From Sipunculus nudus (taxonomy: Eukaryota > Annelida > Sipuncula > Golfingiida > Sipunculidae), in NCBI GenBank assembly GCA_026874595.1, contig CM049318.1, positions 29,226,956 through 29,290,955 on the forward strand: a stretch of 64,000 nt of DNA. Reading direction: 5' to 3'. Every line of letters starts with the position of its first letter. The stretch's first letter is position 1. Shown here piece after piece: positions 55,601-64,000 of the stretch. Below the pieces are notes generated by a model. The model did not search any database, was not told where the DNA came from, and was given only the letters and a program-made list of their open reading frames with translations. The position numbers and the translations under genes were made by a program.

Positions 55601-57590
55601 GAACTTTTATGTTGCCAATAAATATGCAGGAATACTCATGCAAATACACTATCACCTTGTTACTAGAAATGTGTATATACAATTGTTTTAATTATTACCT
55701 ATTGTGTGTACTTATCTACTGCAAAACCATATGGCATTTCCCATAATTAACTACTACTACTGGCGTCCCCTTCATGTGTCATGGTAATTAGAGCTACCGG
55801 TATGATGCATGCGAATTCAATGGCTTACTTATTTTTGCTAGATGTGTATAGTCCATTTGTCTGCCTAAGAGTGTATCTCTATTTCTTTAGGTGAATGAAT
55901 GTCGCCTGCATCCTCTTTTTCTGTCACACAATCTTGCATTAATCTATCATTATTTCCACTTTCGACGTAAATAATAAAGCTCTGTTTCCATGTATCCGCA
56001 AATATCGTATCTTCAAAAGACGCACGTATGCTCCATAGTACGTACGTTTTTCTTGCATATACCCTTTAGCGTGGCTCTTTGGAACTGCAAGGATTTTCAC
56101 ACATGCACCATTTTATTTTACATGCATCCGGTGACCTGGCGACGGGGCACTCTTAGGAAATGTAGGCCTTTTTGCCATCCGCAAAATGGATGAATCGCTC
56201 ACTGGTCCTTTTCGATGCGGTCCGTTTTTGTGGATACGCATGCGGAGCACGTTAAAACGCACACATGAAACGGTTCATCTTAAAAAGAGGGATGCGATTT
56301 TTTTTTTGCTTACGAGACGTACGAGATTTACGGATACATGGAAACCCAGCTTAAACCTAACATTTTCCTATGGTAGCAAGGGATCACGAATATACCCTTG
56401 TGCAACCATGTCTCCCGCCTAACGATCACATGACTTTGACGCTAAGTGCCACGCCGAGTCCGCTTTGACTATTGCGTTTCAATAATGGAAGGAATTAATG
56501 GTGCTTAAAAAAGATGAAATTATATAATGTGGTTGGTATACCATGTAATTCTAGCGTACAAGGCATGGAGTTGCTGGTCTGGGACTTGAAAAGGTTCCTT
56601 AAATATTCTTGACAACAGAGAGCAAACAGTTATGTCCCAGAAGATATGTAAAGTGTCCTACATGTATAGCTGAAAATATAAAAAGACAAACCGACAGACA
56701 GATAAATAGACAAGTAGATAGATGCCTCCCTGATAGAATGTCTTTTAAAATATGTCGGACACCATCCGGCTGGTCGTCACGGATCATTTATTGAAACTGC
56801 TCCTGCACATCGGTTTCACTGCTTACTGTAAGCCGATTGAGTTCAACGTGACCAATAAGAAAAAAATATTCACCTAGAGAGAGACAAAAAAAAATGTCTT
56901 TGTGAAGTGTCATTTACAAGAAGTATTTAAATCTTAACTGGGTGAATAATAGTTTATTTTCTACTCAAGTTATACTTTTATTTGTTCAAAACAACGCTGA
57001 CTGATGTACTTATAGTTGATGGAACATTATGAACACATTGGGTGTGACGTCAAGGCTGTTGTATTACCGGAAACATTTAAAGAATTCTGTATAATGGCGG
57101 TACATTAACCAGGGCATCCTTCTTAAACAGATTATATAAGTTTTAATATTTTATTCCAGTTTTCAAGCCGAAATGACCGATGAATAGAAAAAGGCAATTT
57201 AATGGAGATCAGATGCATGCGCATATAGAAAAAAAAATACTAATAAAGATACTTTTTATCACATGATATTGACTGTTGTGTATATACATGTTAGTATTAA
57301 TTTACATCTAATAATGCAACCGACTGGATTACAGATTGAAATTTATGAATTTTATATGGTCTCAGTGTTAAACGGGAGTGACTGTTCCCATCGGGGAGGT
57401 AAAGCTTGCAGGAAATCCCAACTCAACATACAGTCTTGGCACATGAATATGAACAAACGTATTAATAAGAAAATCATTGATGTACAGTAAGCGGGATCCG
57501 ATAACGAGAGTGTCTCCTTATAATTCTTCATCATCATTGATAATTTAAGGTACAGAGCATCAAGTTGAGATGTGAATTTCTACGGACGAT
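55600..57590. repeat. Duplicated block, matches 59.6-60.3 kb (interrupted by insertions)
   Basis: 55620-55975 matches 59630-60005 (ACTAGAAATGT, CCATT--CCAT/CATGATTAA, TACTGGC-TCCC, GCATCCTC-TTTTCTG, CACACAATCTT) and 57280-57590 matches 60020-60330 (TATGGT-TCAGTGTTAAA, GCTTGCAGGAAATCC, ATGAATATGAA-CAAACG-type). About 1.3 kb between the two halves is absent from the 60 kb copy and includes the element at 55979-56350. Confidence 0.7.
55979..56350. mobile_element. MITE with long GTTTCCATGTATCCG inverted ends
   Basis: The left end (GC then TCTGTTTCCATGTATCCGC) and the inverse of the right end (GCTGGGTTTCCATGTATCCG) match at about 27 of 31 positions, continuing AAAT-TCGTA. Length 372 bp, no transposase. 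It lies exactly at a break in the 55.6-57.6/59.6-60.3 kb duplication, so it inserted after, or at the edge of, that duplication. Confidence 0.85.
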
Positions 57591-57699
57591 CTTGCAGTTG
57601 TCAACAAGAATGTAACCACGATGATTTGGAGGAAATAACCTACTAGTTTCAAGTGGCTGCTTCATCAAATGAAGCTGTTAACAGTATTTTAGTCAGGAC

Positions 57700-59100
57700 A
57701 GGATTTGGATGTTTCACGAACCTTGCACCATGGTTGGAAGGTTAGATTATTTCCATCAGAATACGAGGGTGGGGATGGGGTTGGGGGTGAACTTTTAACA
57801 AAACCTAGTTAATAAATTTCATGACACTCTTTCTCACATTTAACTGATGAAGCGTGTTACAGAACACTTTATTCGACAGCGTTATAACTTACGTTTCCGT
57901 CAATATTCCAGCAACATGTATCGGATGTCGATTAAAAGACTTTTTCAGATTATCATTGAAGGGTGCCTTTGCTTAGGTACCATTCGGGGTCCTAAAAAGA
58001 GCGGTTCAGAAAGAAAGAAATTTGCACAAAGTGACGTGACAGTTATATGGTCGCTTGTCTTTGGGTCTGCTTTCCCAATATTAACATTGTATCTGTGCTC
58101 ACAATAGTTATAGGCGTTAACCACAAAGAACAGACTTGAAATATTTGCTACTCACTTTAGGAATAATTGACATAATGCGTGTGATATATGATATATGAAC
58201 ACAGAAATTTAGATAGATCCATTAATACTGTTGAAATACAATGAAAAATATAAATAAAACCTCAGGTCAGGGTTGGGTTTTAGGCCTAACGAAACCTGTT
58301 TTAGTCTACCTTTAAATGCCTAAAATAGGTTAAGTCATGAATAAAACTGCCTTTAACTGCCTAAAAACTTAGTTACGATTTGCGGTTGAACTGTGTTTGA
58401 TTGTTAAACAGCTAAACAAATTAAAAGTGAGGACCATTATATTCAAACTATTAATTAAACGTGATACAACAGAGTAGCAACTTCAGGTTATCCACATAAA
58501 CACAGTTCTCTGTCATGTTTAGCTTGTAAGCCAAAATCATGTTCCGAGGTCACCCACCTCTCCATGCCATTGTTTTAATGTGACTGAAACACTTATACAG
58601 GTCATATAAAGTACAAACGGCTTCATTGCAAATGAAAGAATGACCATATTTTAAACTTTTAACCGAATACTGTGATTGGATTTTTGCTTTTCTCAGAGTA
58701 CCTATATTTTTATCATCTGTATTCTGTAAAAGCAATACATGTAGTATATACAGGGAGGACTTGGAATCCATACCTGGAAGCTTTATACAAAAAATAATTG
58801 TTAAAACCCATCCCTGCGTGCATGTGTAAAATAACAGCTCACATATTGTGGTACAGGTGCGCACTCGTTCAGAACTTTTGATCTAAACGCATTAATGTAT
58901 TACAGCATGTTTCACCCATTCTACCAATTTTCAAGAAACAAGACACGTATTTTCCAATTAAGCATTATTTGAAGTCACATGCTTAACTGTTTATGTGATG
59001 TTGGCAAGCCCATATGCCTACCATATCTCAACAGCAAAGGTGTAATTATTCTACCAGTACATACCACACTTATCATTAACGCAAAGGTGCAAAAATATCA
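57700..59100. repeat. Gene-less duplication unit of the oxidoreductase array
   Basis: 57710-58200 matches the DNA downstream of copy B (43840-44480) and 58700-59090 matches the DNA upstream of copy B (50520-50900), in the same order and orientation. Between them only about 500 bp is present and no oxidoreductase exon is recognisable. Confidence 0.6.
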
Positions 59101-59599
59101 ATCCCCCTCGATGGTCGACTATTATCAAAACCATTCAGGAGAAATAAATGCTTCGTCAATGCACGCTGAGACATGTACAAACAAAGTGGCAGAAACTCTA
59201 CCCCATTATTCACGACATTCATGATTATTTCTAGCGTTTCAAAGAGCTGTGTAACTCAGTGTTGCTCAACGTAAAGAGATAAAAGTATTACTGAGCCTCA
59301 CTGAATCTGCATGAACAAATTTTGCCCAGATATTTTCAGATACGTATTAAGTGGACTAAATAGATTAGAGGCCAGCATAAAATTGAGGCTCTGTTTAGTA
59401 GTTTTTTTTTCTATTGAAGGATATTTCAATGATCTCTCGGTAATCTTAGTGCGGACGAAGAAAACGAAACGATAATTAATTATGCTTTATATATTAAATA
59501 CACATTTCGTATGAAGAGAGTATTGTCAATTTTGATATACATGTCTAATTTGATTGAAATAACAAACAAAAGTTGGACAGCGGCAGATTTGGATGAAGT

Positions 59600-60340
59600 C
59601 ATATGTCCATGAAAAAAATGATGTTGCAATAAAAATGTAAATAACACTGCCACCTTTCGACTAGAAATGTTTATATGTAAACAGTGTTTAATTATCACCT
59701 ATTTTATGTACTGATCTACTGTAAAAAAAGTATCCCATTTCTCATGATTAATTACTCTTACTGGCATCCCCTCAATTTGTCATGCCAATGATTGCTACCG
59801 GGTTGGCGAATGCGGTTTAGATATTTTAATTATTTAATATTGATTTTCTCTCAGAATGGTATAGATCAATATACTGATCTTTTGTCTCACTGGATTTGTT
59901 TTCAAAAGAAAAAATCGCTTTTTCTTCAGGTGAATCAAATGTCGCTTGCATCCTCCTTTTCTGACACACAATCTTTAGTCATGTCATCATTAATTAAACT
60001 TTCGAGGTAAAGTATGAATATTAATGTACATCTTATCATAGAGATTGACAGTGATATATAACATATGGTTTCAGTGTTAAAGGAGCAACTGTTCAATCTG
60101 GGGAGGTAGAGCTTGCAGGAAATCCACACATAAACTACTAAAACATTCAATTTTCTGCACATAAATATGAATCAAACGCATTTATGAGACATTTTTATAA
60201 ACATTCACTAGGGATAACGCGCATGTTGAAGAGTATAGACTGTTTGCTCTTTGGTGATTTAAGTTACCGAGGATCTAGTTGAAACGTGTATTGACGGCAA
60301 TGTTTTTCATGGGGGGGGGGGGGATATACTGGTCGCAGAC
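59600..60340. repeat. Uninterrupted copy of the 55.6-57.6 kb block
   Basis: Contiguous version of the block described at 55600-57590, ending near a 14-base G run (60311). From 60340 to 60970 I see only CA and TA runs (60917-60950). Confidence 0.7.
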
Positions 60341-60914
60341 AAACCATTCTGATGACGTAACTTTCAACTAGAAGAAAAAAATGCATTTTAGAATACTTAT
60401 TGATTTACCTATATGCAAAATTTGAAGACTTTATATTCGATGGTTTTTGAGAAATATCGCTCTTAAGACCGTACAGTCTCCTGAAATACTGTTTTGAGAA
60501 AACGGCCAAAAACTTTTTTGGAAGAGAAAGTTCGTTTTGAGTGGAAAACAGGAAAAATTAGCGCAAGTGACAGTTGTATTTTTTTCACTAAATGTTCCGT
60601 TGAAAATCGGTTTCAATATATAAATTATAAAATTTAATGGTTTATCAATGTTAAAAAAGGATTTTATTAGGCATCATGACAACTGAAGAACTGTCAAACT
60701 AAAGTAGGCGGGACTTACTGGTCCGAGGGGTCGGTAATCGGAAATGAGGTCATATGCTACCGCGCCGGGGCACGCGTCAGGTGTGAACTGACTGATAAGA
60801 ACGATCACTCTTTTTACTCTGCGCTCTCATTCAGACTACCATATACACTATTCCAATTAACAGCTTGTCTCTCCCTCTCACAATTATATGTGAGACACTA
60901 CATAGCTAGCAGCA

Positions 60915-60949
<35 letters not shown>

Positions 60950-60970
60950 AATATACATATCTCATTAGAT

Positions 60971-61253
60971 TTATTTACACAAGTCATAATGCGCTAAATC
61001 ATGCTGCGGCCGCTCTTGCTTTACCGATCGCTCACTTGACGACTCAGAATCGTCATCTCTGTGTAGTTTCGTTATGGACACGGGAACCTTGTAATCAGCA
61101 GCATGTGACTGTCTCTCGTTCAAGTAGCGAATTTTAACTTCGCTTATTCTACTCTTTTTTCTTCGACCCATGACGTTCAGTTTGAAGATAGTGTATATTA
61201 TAGAAGAAAGAACGATGTATTCGGTAATGGTTTTGGCGATGTAATGATGGACC
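60971..61253 (-). CDS. Likely terminal exon of an unrecognised membrane protein
   Basis: Minus-strand open segment ending in TAA (60971-60973). A good acceptor, ATTTTCTCCCAG, stands directly above 61253, and 283 bp gives one base to close a codon plus 93 codons. The text starts VHHYIAKTITEYIVL, then SSIIYTIFKL, one hydrophobic span, followed at once by a basic MGRRKKSR and a hydrophilic, acidic and charged tail (HRDDDSESSSERSVKQERP). That is the layout of a last transmembrane helix with a cytoplasmic tail. Codon use and composition look coding. I do not recognise the family. Upstream exons should lie above 61253 on the minus strand but were not identified, so it may also be a stranded exon. 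Confidence 0.5.
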
Positions 61254-62450
61254 CTGGGAGAAAATGTTATAGTGTATAGCAGTGTCAATATTACAGAAAT
61301 AACAATCGGTTAATTAATATTTCTTGGTATATTCTTGGTGCAAGGATCATTACTGGGTGACACTAACATATTTTAGGGCAGTGACATAGACATTATTCGG
61401 CAACTGGAGGAATACAATGTACAGTTTACTTCTGGGTTAGGCGTACAGGGGGACGTGTTTGTATTAATTAGTGCCAATTAGTAAGTGCCGGTAATAAAGA
61501 TAAGCCGGGAAAGAGACTGACCGCGGCTTCCCCACGCCTATCAATCAACCATTTGCCTAATACCACGAGCGCATGGTTAACCAATAAGCAACTTACACGC
61601 TGCTTACTCTCGCCGAGCTGACAGTTGGTCCTGTTTGCACCCCACGTGGGGTTAACATCTGAATTAAAATACTTATTTTTCTAATTGATACAATATAACC
61701 CCAGGAACGTGTTTTTTATGAAAAGATAGATATAACAAACATCTATAAATCCAGATGTTTTTCAGAAAAATGTAATTTTCATGATTTTTGACGATGATTA
61801 GACCTTAAATTCAGTTTATGGAAACCTACAAATGCGTGTAGCGATTAGTCCATTCCACAGTTAATTTAGGACCCCCAAACTAATTTCTTCTTGACCATGC
61901 ATATTTTATTTCGTAGACCCATTTTTGCCTTATACCTTTCTGAACGTACTCTTTATACTGTTTTTAGTCACACATACATACATGTGCGGTATCATGCTTA
62001 CCAATACACAGGAAACATTTGAAAAATATCTCGACGATACTTACTTTCAAGATTATGTTTACTTATAAATAATGCAAGCTGAAAGTAACTTTCCTGCGGC
62101 ACCGTGAGTAACCAAAATGTGTAATATTTAAACAATCCCGTGCATTAATACACTATCACACACAGTTAATAAATGCTCTAATATAAACTAGTAGTACTTA
62201 AAGGAAATACTGTCACCGACAGAAAACCATTGGCCCATTTTGTAATTTTTTATTGTTTTAAATCCGGGAACAGGATTAAATCGACAACAGGCAACAATCA
62301 AAGGAGTTGACCACTGCATGATTGGGGGCCTTGATGTTCCTTGAGCCTAGTGGTCCAATTTCTGCCTTGTGTAACATTAAACAAAATTGTTTCTCTCATG
62401 TAAATGTTTAAATGTTCACTCTTGCGGACTTTAAATCATAATAACACAAG

Positions 62451-63024
62451 TCACAGTTTAGACGCCCACTGGAATTTAAAATCCTCCGCTGATAGCTCAG
62501 GATCAAGAAATTTCCCGTGGACGATCATGTCTGCCGCCAGACGACCAAACTCATCACATGACATACCCGCCATGCCGTTCCCGCCAAAAGCCACGCCGAG
62601 CCTCGATGTGACCATGTCGATGTAGGGGCGTCTGTTCGGCGTCACTGTTATAACGCATGTATCAGTAGACACGGATACAGGAATGAAACCTGAAAGAATA
62701 CAAATGTCCCAAATGTACATCAACAATGAGATGTACAAACGCATTGTTTTTTAGACGGCTGTGAGGAAAGCCTTCTTATAAAGCCTGCAGAGCGTTTAGC
62801 CTGGGTGGGGACCGACCGTGAAAAAAATAATATGATTAATAAATTCAGAGAACTAGCAGAAAAAAAGCACTGCTGAGGTAACCAACAATTCAGCTTAAGT
62901 AATAAAAACAGGAAATTAGGCGATAATTGCAAGTCGTGCACATGGTATACCATGGGAGTACTGATACTAGCAATAACATTTCTTTTAAGTGGTGCAATCT
63001 CTGATTTACTGAATTACCACTGCA

Positions 63025-63059
<35 letters not shown>

Positions 63060-63922
63060 TTGGTAAAATTTCCTTGAGTATTTTGAGCAGCCTGTCTCGT
63101 CCCTCTTGAGGTGCCGGATTACAGTACCACTGTTTCATGTCCCACTCGGTCATGTCCGGGCGATCCCCGAGGTCACCGTGACCTATCTTTGTGTAATATT
63201 TACCTAAAAGCAGGGACGGACTGATAGTCGTAAATCGGATATGTTATGATAATTGAAAGAGATGTTTTGAGAATACGCCATGTCAGTAATATTTCAAGGA
63301 TTGCAGGTGTCACATGTATGATCATTCAGGTCATAGTATAATAGAAATTTCATAACAGTACGCATGTACTACTGGGTCATTATTGGTGCAACCTTCTCTA
63401 AAATATTTGTCAAAATAAGGTCTATAAAGGCAATTCAACTTTGGTGTTCACAAAATCCTGAACCAAGAAACATATTTTAATTCCTATTTGCTTATGTGAG
63501 ATATTTCACTTAAAAAAACACATTCGATTCAAATATTTAAATCTCCAAAATAAAAAAATGTAAATTTAATTATATATGAAACCGCTGGAAAAAATATTTT
63601 TAGATATAAGAAATTGTATATATCACGGGGATTCAAACGTATTTGAATTTAGATTTGTTTAAATGAATTGATGCAGGTTGTCTGATATGATAATACAATG
63701 TTCCTAATGATTTAATGCTTTCATTTTAGATTTACGCATGTAATATATTTTAAATGTAATAAGGCAATTAACATACATTAATTTTAGATTTTACAAACGA
63801 TGTATAAATTATCATACTACCGGGGTAACGCACCGTCAGGGTACTGTATCGGGGGTAACATGTAACAACCCCAACTTGTACCAAAGACCCGACCCCGGTC
63901 ACTTAACAGGCAAGGCATTCTC
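62451..63922 (-). CDS. FAD-dependent oxidoreductase (DAO fold), copy C, exons 4-6 (5' part outside window)
   Basis: Exon 4 63922-63834 (89 bp), exon 5 63203-63060 (144 bp), exon 6 62689-62451 (239 bp, TGA stop). Lengths and phases equal copy B. Exon 4 reads MPCLLSDRGRVFGTSWGC; exon 5 has DMKQWYCNPAPQEGRDRLLK; exon 6 has RPYIDMVTSRLGVAFGGNG and SCDEFGRLAADMIVHG, so the C-terminal FAD motif is intact. The exon 5 donor is GTCAGT as in copy B, and a 27-base poly(A) run (T-run on the sense strand) follows almost at once. Exons 1-3 lie beyond base 64000. No damage seen in the visible part; functional status of the whole gene cannot be judged. Confidence 0.88.
63024..63050 (+). repeat. Poly(A) run in copy C intron 5
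   Basis: Uninterrupted A run of 27 bases, a T run on the sense strand nine bases past the exon 5 donor. The equivalent place in copy B (TTTTGCAATGG) has only four T. Confidence 0.95.
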
Positions 63923-64000
63923 CTGACAAAATAAATTCATACATACAAAGATACAAGAATTCACAGAGGAACAAGAACCTTACCATCTATAACTAATATT

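Noticed and set aside
60311-60324. G run as possible G-quadruplex switch
   Set aside because: A single homopolymer run next to no gene; similar runs at 22313 and 37748 are also gene-free.

Overview
The window is nuclear DNA of a metazoan. It has spliced genes with long AT-rich introns, GT-AG junctions, long (TA)n tracts, and many small inverted-repeat elements, SINE-like repeats, an L1-type LINE and a Penelope-like element. I think a mollusc or other lophotrochozoan is most likely, but that is inference from repeat style and gene content; no marker here proves it.

Region 1 (1-20.2 kb, + strand) is the 3' two thirds of a GPI-specific phospholipase D gene (GPLD1 family). Fourteen exons with consistent phases encode the last part of the catalytic region and the whole FG-GAP beta-propeller, ending in TGA at 20224-20226. 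The N-terminal exons lie before base 1. Its introns hold several transposable elements, a Penelope-type terminal-repeat array at 15.5 kb and a 1.8 kb TA-flanked inverted-repeat element at 12.8-14.6 kb.

Region 2 (20.2-32.9 kb) has no intact gene. It holds a frame-broken cysteine-rich remnant (21.07-21.54 kb), a decayed relic of the FAD oxidoreductase family on the minus strand (22.8-24.8 kb), a Penelope-like GIY-YIG remnant (27.4-27.9 kb) followed by a near-complete hammerhead ribozyme fold (28461-28507), and satellite-like repeats.

Region 3 (32.9-64 kb) is a local family of FAD-dependent oxidoreductase (DAO-fold) genes, all with the same six-exon plan. Copy A (+, 32906-36275) and copy B (-, 49635-45272) are intact (406 and 411 aa). 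Copy C (-, from the window edge to 62451) shows intact exons 4-6. Broken relics lie between A and B (exon 1 at 40.1 kb and exon 3 at 38.6-38.9 kb; exon 2 at 42.7 kb and exon 3 at 41.5-42.0 kb). Flanking DNA is duplicated along with the genes, and one repeat unit at 57.7-60.3 kb keeps both flanks but has no gene between them. An L1-like LINE (about 50.95-54.6 kb) and an inverted-repeat element (55979-56350) have inserted into these flanks. A likely terminal exon of an unrelated, unrecognised membrane protein lies at 60971-61253 (-).

The two main genes are not evidently linked in function: GPLD1 cleaves GPI anchors outside the cell, while the FAD enzymes are soluble oxidoreductases of unknown substrate. 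The most notable features are the birth-and-death history of the oxidoreductase array and the ribozyme-bearing retroelement relic.
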